Origin: Deltaproteobacteria bacterium
GTDB taxonomy: Bacteria > Desulfobacterota > Binatia > Binatales > Binataceae
DNA length: 35,381 nt
NCBI GenBank assembly: GCA_021780755.1
Contig: JAJXYF010000037.1
Coordinates: 1 to 35,381, forward strand
Direction of reading: 5' to 3'
Positions 16,902 through 25,515 of the stretch are shown here, in pieces; position 1 is the first letter of the stretch, and the number at the start of each line of letters is the position of its first letter. The notes under the pieces were generated by a model that worked only from the letters and a program-made list of their open reading frames with translations, made no database searches and was not told where the DNA came from. The translations under genes were made by a program, and so were the position numbers.

Positions 16902-17558
16902 TTACAGCGGGTCGAAATAGGCCTCGATGCGGCCCTCGCAGTGGAACTGGCGCGCGAGCGCGATCCATTTACGGTCGAGACCGTGGAGCGGCTCGGGCAG
17001 ACGGTCGAGCGGGAAGAAGCCGGCCTCGAGCGTCTCCAACGGATGCAGCGTCAGCGTGCCGCCGTCGAGCCGGCAGTAAAAGAGCAGCGAGTAGAGATGG
17101 CGCGAGGCGGAGCCGACCTTGAGGCTATCGATGATGCCGATGAGCCGCGCGGGCGTTACGATCAAGCCGGTCTCCTCGCGCACCTCGCGCGCGACGTTTT
17201 CGGCGGGCGATTCGCCGATATCGCAGAAGCCGGTCGGATACCACCAGCGCCCGCTCGGCCGCTGAATCATGAGAATCTCGTCGCGCTGATTGAACACCAT
17301 TGCGCCGCAGCCCACGCCCGCCGTCACGTAGCCGTCGTAGCCGCGGCCGGCGTCGTCGCGCCAGCGCTTGATCGCAAGCTCGGCGGCAGCCTCGGTATCG
17401 CGATCGAGCATCGCACGAAACCGCACCGCCTCGCGCAGCAAATCTTCGTAACGCTCGGCGTCGTAACCGTGAGGCTTGAACGCGAGGCCGGTGCGGCCGA
17501 TCGCCGCGATGCGCTCGATGAAGCGCGCGAGTTCAAGTATCAGATCATCTTGCGCCAT
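16902..17558 (-). CDS. NUDIX hydrolase with N-terminal NUDIX-associated domain
   Basis: The 218-residue protein has a helical N-terminal region of about 60 residues (LILELARFIERIAAIGRTGL), as in the ADP-ribose/CDP-choline pyrophosphatase-like NUDIX group. The core holds an intact NUDIX box, with GESPAENVAREVREETGL giving the REVREE catalytic glutamates that bind Mg. It probably hydrolyses a nucleoside diphosphate linked to another moiety; the substrate is unclear. It is convergent with the ABC permease and 38 bp downstream of vapC on the same strand. Confidence 0.9.
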   Translation of the reverse strand: MAQDDLILELARFIERIAAIGRTGLAFKPHGYDAERYEDLLREAVRFRAMLDRDTEAAAELAIKRWRDDAGRGYDGYVTAGVGCGAMVFNQRDEILMIQRPSGRWWYPTGFCDIGESPAENVAREVREETGLIVTPARLIGIIDSLKVGSASRHLYSLLFYCRLDGGTLTLHPLETLEAGFFPLDRLPEPLHGLDRKWIALARQFHCEGRIEAYFDPL

Positions 17559-17596
17559 ACTGCCCGTTCCCTCACCAAGCTACCCGTCGTCCCTGT

Positions 17597-18010
17597 TTAC
17601 CGGCCCGCCGTTGGATCGAGTATTCGCAAGCCGGCAAAATATCGACGGTAAAATCCTCGATCGCGGGTCAGAAGACGATCGGCGACAACCAGCGCGTGTC
17701 CGGCAATCAGGAAATCAGCCGCGATGCGATCGCGAGGACCTCCACCTGCCCGATAGCGCCGCCAGGCGTCAGCCGCTTTGATCGCCGCCGCTTCCGGCAT
17801 CGGCGAGAATGCGGCGTTCAGCTTGTTCATCGCATCCTGAAAGAGTCCCGTGTCGCTGAATACGGTTGCGGTTTCGGCCCACACGACCTCGGAGGCGACC
17901 AGCGCACCTTCCCTCAGGCAGCGCCGCAAGACCTCCGCGGAAGCGGGCGCAAACTTTGGGTCGGCGCCGAACACGTCCAGCAGGACGTTGGTGTCAACCG
18001 CCGTGATCAC
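17597..18010 (-). CDS. vapC: VapC-type PIN-domain toxin
   Basis: This 137-residue PIN-domain ribonuclease has the acidic residues of the active site: AVDTNVLLD at the N-terminus, SEVVWAE in the middle, DRIAADFLIAGHA, and TRDRGFYRRYF near the end. In type II systems such proteins cleave tRNA or rRNA and are held inactive by the partner. The start is GTG at 18010, overlapping the antitoxin stop by four bases (GTGA), the classic arrangement. It is complete and apparently intact. Confidence 0.93.
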   Translation of the reverse strand: MITAVDTNVLLDVFGADPKFAPASAEVLRRCLREGALVASEVVWAETATVFSDTGLFQDAMNKLNAAFSPMPEAAAIKAADAWRRYRAGGGPRDRIAADFLIAGHALVVADRLLTRDRGFYRRYFAGLRILDPTAGR

Positions 18011-18246
18011 TGCCGCCCGCGAAGTTCGGCAATCACGGCGTCAGTGTCGATCTTCCGGCCGAGACAGCCGTACACCTCGCTGACTGGGTCCGCGGCTCCA
18101 CTCTTGACCGCGATCAGGCGGCCCTGCTCTTCAGCGAACTCCAGCACCGTACCGGGCTTGAGGCCGAGCATCTTCCGTAGCTGTTTTGGAATAGTCACCT
18201 GGCCGCGCTCAGCGATCCGCGCTTTCATAAATTTCATACTTCTCAT
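18007..18246 (-). CDS. vapB: VapB-type AbrB-fold antitoxin
   Basis: The AbrB/MazE swapped-hairpin DNA-binding domain is plain (RIAERGQVTIPKQLRKMLGL, then KPGTVLEF). It is followed by a short C-terminal tail (CLGRKIDTDAVIAELRGRQ) that would wrap the toxin. The long frame extends back to 18303, but the promoter at 18254-18282 puts transcription start near 18247. Translation therefore begins at 18246, 18237 or 18228; the last has a weak GAGAAG ribosome site. The dyad over the start region would allow the usual autorepression by the antitoxin-toxin complex. Confidence 0.9.
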   Translation of the reverse strand: MRSMKFMKARIAERGQVTIPKQLRKMLGLKPGTVLEFAEEQGRLIAVKSGAADPVSEVYGCLGRKIDTDAVIAELRGRQ

Positions 18247-18261
18247 ATCCGAAAGTATGAA
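18233..18261. promoter_or_regulatory. Candidate VapB operator
   Basis: A perfect 9-bp inverted repeat, TTCATACTT (18233-18241) and AAGTATGAA (18253-18261), has an 11-bp spacer. Half-site centres are 20 bp apart, about two helical turns. It covers the -10 box and the antitoxin start codons. Confidence 0.65.
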
Positions 18262-18282
18262 CCAATTCTGCAACATTTTCAA
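18254..18282 (-). promoter_or_regulatory. Promoter of vapBC
   Basis: On the minus strand TTGAAA (18277-18282) and CATACT (18254-18259) are 17 bp apart. The -10 lies inside the right half of the operator dyad, which fits repression by occlusion. Confidence 0.5.
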
Positions 18283-18303
18283 CCGGCGCACCAATCCGAT
18301 CAT

Positions 18304-18657
18304 TCCGCGTGTTCGTGAGCGTTATCGACAGCGATCTCCTCGACGACGCCCCCACAGCGAGCCAGAAAAAGGAGTATACTTTTGCCAGGTCGGCCGCGAA
18401 AACTCGGCCCTCCAGGCCAGAAAAGCCCATTCGTGGCATAAACTTTTTTTTACGATATCAACAGAAAATCTCGCGTCTCAACCCGCGTTGCCCTCGAAAA
18501 AAACCCGGGAGCGGGTAGGACCGTCAAGCGGAAGGTGTTGAAGCGAAGAATCGAGCGATGCCGACCGGAAAAAACGACCTGAACGCCTCGCTTGAGCAGC
18601 CAGGATGGCCTCCTGGGGATGCGCAAGCGGGCACGGTTGCGATAAAATAAGCCCAGT
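18304..18657. other. 354-bp divergent intergenic region between vapB and alaS
   Basis: No open frame here looks like a protein. It contains AT-rich patches unlike the flanks: TATACT at 18376-18381 and the T/A-rich run at about 18440-18475, both possible alaS promoter elements. TAAAAT (18643-18648) lies only 10 nt before the alaS ATG, and no ribosome site is visible there, so a leaderless or near-leaderless transcript is possible. Confidence 0.4.
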
Positions 18658-21372
18658 ATGCGCTGGACTACCGACAAAATTCGTCAATCTTTTCTTGATT
18701 TCTTCGCGGCGCGCGGACATCAGGTTGTCCCCTCCGCGTCACTGATTCCCAAGGGCGACCCGACCCTGCTCTTCGTCAACGCCGGGATGGTGCCGTTCAA
18801 GGACTACTTCCTGGGCGTGCGCACGGCGCCGAATCCGCGCGTGGTCGATTGCCAAAAATGCCTGCGCATCTCGGGCAAGCACAACGACCTCGAGGCGGTC
18901 GGCCGCGACAGTTATCACCATACGTTTTTCGAGATGCTCGGGAACTGGTCGTTCGGCGATTACTACAAGGCCGACGCGATCAAGTGGCATTGGGAGTTGG
19001 TGACCAAGGTCTGGGAGATTCCCGCGGAGCGGCTGTGGGCGACCGTATATAAGGACGACGACGAGGCCGAACAGGCCTGGCTCGAACTTAAAGCATTACC
19101 TAAAGAACGAATCCTGCGCTTCGGCGAGAAGGATAATTTCTGGGAGATGGGCGAGACCGGGCCGTGCGGGCCGTGCTCGGAAATCCATATCGATCGCGAA
19201 CCCGACCGCGCAAATCCGACTGACCGGGCGGGTCAGGCCTGCGACCAGCAATCGCATGCCGGTCAGCAGTGCGGGGTCAACGTTGACGGCTGCTCGCGCT
19301 TTATCGAACTCGGCAATCTCGTATTCATCCAGTACAACCGCGACGCGTCGGGCAAGCTGACGCCGCTGCCGATGAAGCATGTCGATACGGGGACGGGGCT
19401 TGAGCGGGTGGCCGCGGTGATGCAGAGCCTCGAAACGGGCAAATACCTCGGCAACTACGACATCGATCTGTTCCAGACGATCATCGCCGGTATCGAGAAG
19501 CAGGTGCAGACGCTCGCAGGAAATAAAGCGATTTTCCGCTACGGCCAAAGTGCTCAATCCGACATCTCATTTCGGGCGATAGCCGATCATTCGCGTGCAA
19601 TTTGTTTTCTCATTTGCGACGGCGTGCAACCGGGAAATTCCGATCGCGAATATGTATTACGCCGACTGATGCGTCGCGCGATCCGGCACGGTCATAAACT
19701 TGGCGTGCCGGCCGCTGGCGGTTCGCTTGCGGTATTTCTTTTCAGCGTCGTCCAATACGCCGTCGATGCGATGGGCGGCGCATACCCCGACCTGCGCGAT
19801 CAGAAACAAAAGATTATCTTGGTATGCGGCGACGAGGCGCGCCGATTCGAACAGACTCTGGAGCGTGGGTTGCAGTTGCTTGAGGAATGGCGCGAGCGAA
19901 GCCGCACGATCAAAAGCACCGTGTTCCCCGGCGACATCGCCTTTCAATTGCACGATACCTACGGCTTCCCGATCGATTTGACCCAGGACATCCTCCGCGA
20001 AGACGGCTTCACCGTTGACGTCGCGGGGTTTGAGCGCCTCATGGAGGAGCAGCGCGAGCGTGGACGCGCGGCCCGCAAGGACGATATCGCCGCACCCGAA
20101 ATCGTACTCGGCGCTGGGGTGAAGTCGCGCTTCGTCGGCGACCATCGCTACGACGCCGAGTCCGAAATCCTCGCCGCCAATGCCGATGCCGACGGACGGC
20201 TGACCGTCGTTGCCGCCGAGACGCCCTTTTACCCCGAAGGCGGCGGGCAGGTCGGCGACCGCGGCGTGATCGAAACCGCGGCGGGCGCGCTGCTCGAAGT
20301 CACGGATTCGCGCAAGCATGACGGCTCGATTCTGCACATCGGGCGTATCCTGCGCGGTGCGGCGGGTGATTTCGCGCGTGGTGCGCACGTCAAACTGCGC
20401 ATCGACCGCGAGCGGCGCGACGCCGCGATGATCAACCATTCGGCGACCCACATTCTGCACTACGCGCTGCGCGACATTCTCAGCAAGGATGTCCATCAGG
20501 CGGGCTCGATGGTCGCGCCGGAGCGGCTGCGCTTCGACTTCAGCCACAACGGGCCGGTCGGCGTGGGCGACCTCGCGACGATCGAAGAAGAGATCAACGC
20601 GCGCATCCGCGAGAACGCCGAGGTTCTTACCGAGGAGATGGCCTACGACGACGCTCTCAAGGCGGGTGCGCTGGCGTTCTTCGGCGACAAGTACGGCGAC
20701 GTGGTGCGGGTGGTGCGGATGGGCAATTTCTCGACTGAGTTGTGCGGCGGCACGCATGTGCGGCGCACCGGCGACGTTGGCATGTTCAAGCTTGAGAGCG
20801 AGGGTGGAGTGGCGGCGGGAGTGCGGCGGATCGAGGCCTTCACGGGGCAGGGTGCGCTCGACGCGATTCGGCGTCGCGAGAAAATCCTCGAGGACATGGC
20901 AGCGCATCTCGGCGCGCGCGACGCGGCGGCGCTCGATCGGCTGGAAAAACTCATCGCGCGCGAGAAGGAACTCGAAAAGAAGCTCCGCGCGCTCGAACAG
21001 AAGCTGGTGGCCGGCGCGACCACCGGCAGCGCCGATGCGGAAAAAGTTCGCGAGGCCAACGGCGTCAAGATCGTCACGCGCAAGGTCGAAGGCGTCGAGC
21101 CGAAGTCGCTGCGCGAGATGGCCGATCGCATGCGGCAGAAGTACGGCTCGGCGGTGGTCGCGATCGGCTCCGACCTCGGCGACAACAAGGCGGCATTGCT
21201 AGTCGCCGTGACGCCCGATCTCGCGCAACGGATCAAGGCCGGCGATATCGTCAAGCAACTCGCCCCGATGATCGGCGGCACTGGCGGCGGACGTCCCGAC
21301 TTCGCCCAGGCCGGCGGCCGCGACGCGTCCAAGCTGGACGAGGCGCTCGAGCGGATCGCGAGCCTGGTCTGA
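18658..21372 (+). CDS. alaS: Alanyl-tRNA synthetase
   Basis: This 904-residue enzyme charges tRNA-Ala. The N-terminal class II core is complete: IRQSFLDFFAARGH, then LLFVNAGMVPFKDYFLG, GNWSFGDYYKADAI and the GETGPCGPCSEIHID region. The editing domain carries the zinc motif HSATHILH and later ELCGGTHVRRTGD. The C-Ala region with a coiled coil (LEKKLRALEQKL) and a GGTGGGRPDFAQAGG-like end is present. Between residues about 180 and 215 there is a hydrophilic insertion containing two cysteines ahead of GCSRFIELGN, a region that varies among AlaRS enzymes. The length is slightly above the usual 870-880. There is no ribosome site before the ATG. Confidence 0.98.
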   Translation: MRWTTDKIRQSFLDFFAARGHQVVPSASLIPKGDPTLLFVNAGMVPFKDYFLGVRTAPNPRVVDCQKCLRISGKHNDLEAVGRDSYHHTFFEMLGNWSFGDYYKADAIKWHWELVTKVWEIPAERLWATVYKDDDEAEQAWLELKALPKERILRFGEKDNFWEMGETGPCGPCSEIHIDREPDRANPTDRAGQACDQQSHAGQQCGVNVDGCSRFIELGNLVFIQYNRDASGKLTPLPMKHVDTGTGLERVAAVMQSLETGKYLGNYDIDLFQTIIAGIEKQVQTLAGNKAIFRYGQSAQSDISFRAIADHSRAICFLICDGVQPGNSDREYVLRRLMRRAIRHGHKLGVPAAGGSLAVFLFSVVQYAVDAMGGAYPDLRDQKQKIILVCGDEARRFEQTLERGLQLLEEWRERSRTIKSTVFPGDIAFQLHDTYGFPIDLTQDILREDGFTVDVAGFERLMEEQRERGRAARKDDIAAPEIVLGAGVKSRFVGDHRYDAESEILAANADADGRLTVVAAETPFYPEGGGQVGDRGVIETAAGALLEVTDSRKHDGSILHIGRILRGAAGDFARGAHVKLRIDRERRDAAMINHSATHILHYALRDILSKDVHQAGSMVAPERLRFDFSHNGPVGVGDLATIEEEINARIRENAEVLTEEMAYDDALKAGALAFFGDKYGDVVRVVRMGNFSTELCGGTHVRRTGDVGMFKLESEGGVAAGVRRIEAFTGQGALDAIRRREKILEDMAAHLGARDAAALDRLEKLIAREKELEKKLRALEQKLVAGATTGSADAEKVREANGVKIVTRKVEGVEPKSLREMADRMRQKYGSAVVAIGSDLGDNKAALLVAVTPDLAQRIKAGDIVKQLAPMIGGTGGGRPDFAQAGGRDASKLDEALERIASLV

Positions 21373-21454
21373 CGCCTCACGCCACCGTAATCGATCGTTC
21401 ATCTGAATGCCGTTTCACAAGGGTGCGGAAAAGGCGTAGCATCCGATCATCGGA

Positions 21455-22540
21455 ATGAAACAGAACGGGACTGCGAACGGCAACGTCAGGCCAATCCTTC
21501 ATAAGGTAAACGAAACCATTTCACAGTTAGCCACCGAAGATTCGCTCGAACTCCATTTCGACGACCACCGTTTCTTGACCGAACTGCTCGGTCAGCACGA
21601 CGCACATCTACGGGTTATCGAGGCGGCCCTTGACGTGCGCATCGGCGTCAACGGCAGCGCGCTCAAGATCTCCGGCGGGCATATCGAACAGGCACTGGCG
21701 GGCAAGCTGCTGAGCGAACTGTACGAACTGCTCAAGCGCGGCTATCCGATCTACGACAGCGATGTCGATTACGCCATCCGCATCCTGCGTGCCGACCGCA
21801 ATGTCGATCTGAAGGACATCTTCCTCGACCAGGTCTATATCTCGGCGAACAAGCGGATCATTTCGCCCAAGAGCCTGAATCAGAAGGCTTATGTCGAGGC
21901 GATCCGCGCGCACGACATCGTTTTCGGCATCGGGCCTGCCGGCACCGGCAAGACCTATCTCGCGATGGCGATGGCGCTCGCGGCGTTGATGAAGAATCAG
22001 GTCACGCGCATGGTGCTGTGCCGGCCGGCGGTCGAAGCGGGGGAAAAACTCGGCTTTCTGCCCGGCGACCTCGCCGAAAAGGTCAACCCGTATCTGCGTC
22101 CGCTCTACGATGCGCTGCACGACATGGTCGATTACGATCGTGCGCGCCGGATGCTCGAGCGCGGGACGATTGAAGTGGCGCCGTTGGCCTTTATGCGCGG
22201 GCGCACGCTCAACGATTCCTTCATCATCCTGGACGAAGCGCAAAACACCACCTCCGAGCAGATGAAGATGTTCCTGACCCGGCTCGGCTACGGCTCGAAG
22301 GCGGTAATCACCGGCGACATTACGCAGATCGATCTGCCGAGCGGCAAGCTCTCAGGCCTCAAGGAGGCGCGCACGGTACTGGCCGACACCCCCGGCATCA
22401 AGTTTGTACATTTCAACGAACGCGATGTTGTGCGCCATCGGCTGGTGCAGGCGATCATCACCGCGTACGAATCGTTTAACGGCGAACGCACGCTGCCCTT
22501 GCCGCTGCCGTCCGTCGAGGCGAAACCGGCCAACGGCTGA
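21455..22540 (+). CDS. PhoH-like ATPase
   Basis: This 361-residue protein of the PhoH family is an ATP-binding protein tied to RNA metabolism and usually adjacent to ybeY, as here. Walker A is [15 protein letters not shown]. The family block [18 protein letters not shown], Walker [12 protein letters not shown] and the motif [11 protein letters not shown] are all intact. An N-terminal region of about 110 residues precedes the ATPase, as is normal for the PhoH/YbeZ group. The YbeY gene starts two bases after the stop, so the two are translated together. Confidence 0.96.
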   Translation: MKQNGTANGNVRPILHKVNETISQLATEDSLELHFDDHRFLTELLGQHDAHLRVIEAALDVRIGVNGSALKISGGHIEQALAGKLLSELYELLKRGYPIYDSDVDYAIRILRADRNVDLKDIFLDQVYISANKRIISPKSLNQKAYVEAIRAHDIVFGIGPAGTGKTYLAMAMALAALMKNQVTRMVLCRPAVEAGEKLGFLPGDLAEKVNPYLRPLYDALHDMVDYDRARRMLERGTIEVAPLAFMRGRTLNDSFIILDEAQNTTSEQMKMFLTRLGYGSKAVITGDITQIDLPSGKLSGLKEARTVLADTPGIKFVHFNERDVVRHRLVQAIITAYESFNGERTLPLPLPSVEAKPANG

Positions 22541-22542
22541 AC

Positions 22543-23169
22543 GTGCCGGTCGAACTGACGTGCCGGGCCGTGAGCGGGCGGTCGTACGGCAGTGCGCTGC
22601 GCGCCGACGCTCTCGCGCTGCTGAAAATCCTTGGGCTCGAACATTACGAACTTTCGCTGTTGCTGGTGAGCGATAGCGGTATTCGCCGGCTCAATCGCGA
22701 GTTCCGTGGCAAGGATCGCGCGACCGACGTGCTCTCCTTCCCGCAACTCGAACCCGCTGGCGAACCGAAGCGGGGCCGTTCCGCCGTGAGGTCGGACGCG
22801 CCGCCGCTCGCGCTCGGCGACATCGTGATTTCGATCGATACCGCGCGTGGTCAGGCCCGCGAACTCGGCGAGAACATATCCGGCCGAGTTCGGACGCTGT
22901 TGATCCACGGCATGCTCCATCTGCTCGGTTACGATCACGAAGGATCAATGGCGGAGGCGCGCCGGATGTTTGCGCGCGAGCATGAAATCGCCGCGCTGAT
23001 GGATGCGGGGCGTCGGCAATCGCGGTCGCGCCTCAATCAGACGCGGACGGCCAAAGCGTCAGATTCAACTCGCGCGCACGAAGCCGGCGATTTGCGCTGG
23101 TCGCCCGCCGCGATGCCAGAGCGAACACCGAAGGCCGCGAAGAAATTGAGCATCGCGCACCGACCATGA
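22543..23169 (+). CDS. ybeY: Endoribonuclease YbeY with C-terminal extension
   Basis: The start is GTG at 22543, immediately after the phoH-like stop. The single-strand endoribonuclease acts in rRNA maturation and ribosome quality control. The family signatures FRGKDRATDVLSFP and the zinc motif HGMLHLLGYDH are complete. The core ends near residue 155 (EHEIAALMDAG). A further 50 or so residues, rich in Arg, Ser, Thr and Ala, follow and are not part of the family domain. The tail could be disordered, or the true end could have been lost by mutation of an earlier stop. Confidence 0.95.
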   Translation: MPVELTCRAVSGRSYGSALRADALALLKILGLEHYELSLLLVSDSGIRRLNREFRGKDRATDVLSFPQLEPAGEPKRGRSAVRSDAPPLALGDIVISIDTARGQARELGENISGRVRTLLIHGMLHLLGYDHEGSMAEARRMFAREHEIAALMDAGRRQSRSRLNQTRTAKASDSTRAHEAGDLRWSPAAMPERTPKAAKKLSIAHRP

Positions 23170-23209
23170 TGAGGTTTTCGGCGGGCGAGGACGCGCGTCG
23201 ATATATCGC

Positions 23210-23809
23210 TTGAGCACACGACGCAAATCACGGGTGGCGGTCAATCCGGCAACGCGCGCCGACGGCGCCACCGGCTCATTCGCGATGCTCCCAATGCTGA
23301 CGCATTTCACGCGCGCCGCCGGCACCAAAAGCGCGATCGACAATCTCGACGCGATTCTCCGCGGCGGCGTGATTCGCGGCGCCACCCGCTTTATCCGGGG
23401 CCGCCGCCCGGTCGTCTGCTTCTTCGACGCGGGCCTCGACGAACTCGGCCGCCTGCTCGTGCGCTCCAATCGCCGGCGCTACGAACCGTTCGGCGTCGCC
23501 CTGGATAAACGCTATGCTTTCGCGACGGGCGCGCGGCCGGTGCTCTATATGCCGTGGCGCGAGGCCCGGCAGATATTGGCAGAGGAGGAGTGGTGGCGCG
23601 TGGCCGCGATTGACCTGGAGCGTAACCCACCGATCGACTGGAGTTTCGAGCGCGAATGGCGCGCGGCAGGCGATTTTCCGTTGCCCGCCCGGGGCGCCGT
23701 GGCGCTGGTAGAAAGCTGGCGCGACGCCGATGAACTCTACGACCGCTTCGACGGCGACCCACCTTGCGCGGGCGTCATTCCGGTCAAGGATCTGTCCGGG
23801 TTTGCCTGA
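23210..23809 (+). CDS. Unrecognised protein with HFT-type N-terminus, between ybeY and lnt
   Basis: The frame opens at TTG 23210 (199 residues), but ATG at 23285 (MLPMLTHFTRAAG) or 23294 begins where the conserved-looking part starts. Visible features are LTHFTRAAG with NLDAILRGG, then VCFFDAGLDEL, RRYEPFGVALDKRYAF, ARPVLYMPW and a final IDWSFEREWRA. This order resembles proteins annotated only as DUF2971-like or AbiGi-like in defence contexts; that link is from memory and weak. There is no signal peptide or membrane helix. It ends 8 bp before the preferred lnt start, so it is co-transcribed with it. The common neighbour at this place, a CorC/HlyC-type CBS protein, is absent. Confidence 0.65.
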   Translation: MSTRRKSRVAVNPATRADGATGSFAMLPMLTHFTRAAGTKSAIDNLDAILRGGVIRGATRFIRGRRPVVCFFDAGLDELGRLLVRSNRRRYEPFGVALDKRYAFATGARPVLYMPWREARQILAEEEWWRVAAIDLERNPPIDWSFEREWRAAGDFPLPARGAVALVESWRDADELYDRFDGDPPCAGVIPVKDLSGFA

Positions 23810-23817
23810 GGATGTCT

Positions 23818-25428
23818 GTGAACGTATCGACCCGTGCCGCGCTGGCCGTTGCCAGCGGACTCGCGCTCGCACTCGCGTTTCCCAACTTCGATTTCAACGT
23901 GGCCGCATGGGTGGCGTTGGTGCCGCTGCTCTATGCGATCGACGGTGAAACGCATCGCCGGGTCTTTCTCTATGCCTGGCTGCAGGGCTTCGCCTGCTAC
24001 GTCGCGTCGCTCTATTGGATCACCATCACGCTGCATCATTTTGCCGACGTGCGGATCCTTTATGCCGTGATGCCGATGCTGCTGCTGGCGGGCGTGATCG
24101 CGCTCTTCACCGCCGTCGCGTTCTGGGCGGCCGCGTATATCACCGCGCGGTCAGGCCTTTCGATCGTCGTCACGCTGCCGATCGTCTGGACCGCCGTCGA
24201 ATGGATTCGCACGTATTTCCCGATCGGCTTTCCATGGAACCTGCTCGGCTACGCGGCGTATCAGAACCTCACGCTGATTCAGTTTGCCGAATTCACGGGA
24301 GTCTATGGCGTCTCCGCGCTCATCGTATTTTTTAACGTCGTCATCTATATCGTGGTCTTCCGGCGCGAATCGCCGCGAGTGCAAGGCGTCAGCCTCGGTG
24401 TATTGAGCACGCTGTTCGCCCTTGCGTGGATATTCGGCACGCTGCGAATCGGTGAGTTGCAGCGCGAGCGGCCGGATCATTCACTCAAGTTTGCGATGGT
24501 CCAGGGTGACATCCCGCAATCGATCAAGTGGGACCCGAATTTTCGCGAATCGAGTTTCAGTATTTACGTGCAGCAGACCCAGGAGGCCGCGCAACTCGGT
24601 GCCGACGTGATCGTATGGCCCGAGGCGGCGGCGGCGTTTTTCTTCCAGCCGACCGAGCAGTATCCCGCAGCCTTTGCCGATGACGCGCCGTATCGCCAGC
24701 GCCTGTTGCAACTGGCGGCCGATACCGGCGATCCAATCCTGTTCGGGGCGCCGGCGCTCGCGACGGAGGATGGCCGCCTGGGCTTTTTCAATCGCGCGTA
24801 CCTGGTATCCGGCCGCGGCGCGATCACCGCGTGGTACGACAAAATTCAGCTCGTGCCGTTTGGCGAATACGTGCCGCTGCGGAGCGTGCTCGGCTACTTC
24901 GTGAATCGCGTCGTGGCCGGCTTTGGCGATATGTTCGCGGGCAGCCAGCAGACCATCTTCGATCTAAAGGGCGCTCGCCTCGGCGTCCTGATTTGCTACG
25001 AGAGCATCTTCCCGAACCTCTCGCGAATGGCGGTCGATCGCGGCGCCGATATCCTGGTCAATATCACCAACGACGCCTGGTACGGCGAAAGTTCGGCGCC
25101 GTATCAACTGCTGGCGATGGCGGCGATGCGCGCGGTCGAGACCAAGGTGCCGCTGGTGCGCGTCGCCAACACTGGCATCAGCGCGGTGATCCAGCCGACC
25201 GGACAGATCATGGCGCGGACGCCGCTGTTCAAGCGCGGGACGGAAATCGAGCGCGTTTTCTGGACGCCGCGGAGAACGGTCTATACGGTGGTCGGCGATC
25301 TGTTCGCGGAGATCTGCTTCGCGCTCGCGGCGATCGCATTGATCCTCGCGTACTTTCGCCCGCGGCGCTCCCAACCGATCGAGGAGCCGACAGCCGAACG
25401 TGTTTTTCGCAACGGTCACGGCCTGTGA
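23818..25428 (+). CDS. lnt: Apolipoprotein N-acyltransferase
   Basis: The preferred start is GTG 23818 because TGAGG lies 6 nt upstream; ATG 23812 would leave no spacing. The roughly 536-residue inner-membrane enzyme adds the third acyl chain to lipoproteins. An N-terminal block of six or more membrane helices is followed by a nitrilase-type domain. All three catalytic positions are visible: Glu in VIVWPEAAAAFF, Lys in WYDKIQLVPFGEYVPLR, and Cys in GVLICYESIFPNLS. A last helix anchors the C-terminus. The lipoprotein encoded at 34633 would be one of its substrates. Confidence 0.96.
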   Translation: MNVSTRAALAVASGLALALAFPNFDFNVAAWVALVPLLYAIDGETHRRVFLYAWLQGFACYVASLYWITITLHHFADVRILYAVMPMLLLAGVIALFTAVAFWAAAYITARSGLSIVVTLPIVWTAVEWIRTYFPIGFPWNLLGYAAYQNLTLIQFAEFTGVYGVSALIVFFNVVIYIVVFRRESPRVQGVSLGVLSTLFALAWIFGTLRIGELQRERPDHSLKFAMVQGDIPQSIKWDPNFRESSFSIYVQQTQEAAQLGADVIVWPEAAAAFFFQPTEQYPAAFADDAPYRQRLLQLAADTGDPILFGAPALATEDGRLGFFNRAYLVSGRGAITAWYDKIQLVPFGEYVPLRSVLGYFVNRVVAGFGDMFAGSQQTIFDLKGARLGVLICYESIFPNLSRMAVDRGADILVNITNDAWYGESSAPYQLLAMAAMRAVETKVPLVRVANTGISAVIQPTGQIMARTPLFKRGTEIERVFWTPRRTVYTVVGDLFAEICFALAAIALILAYFRPRRSQPIEEPTAERVFRNGHGL

Positions 25429-25515
25429 ACGGTTAAGTTAGCCAGGCTTCTATGTCACAATTAGTCAAAGTTTATGCCCGGTGCAGGCAGCGCCGGTGCA
25501 AAGGAATATCCATCA

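Noticed and set aside
16137..17651. A 504-codon plus-strand frame across the ABC permease and NUDIX genes
   Set aside because: It runs out of frame through two well-supported genes and its translation is Arg/Ala-rich with no domain.
19657..20907. A 416-codon minus-strand frame inside alaS
   Set aside because: Antisense shadow of a complete, strongly supported alaS; no family features.
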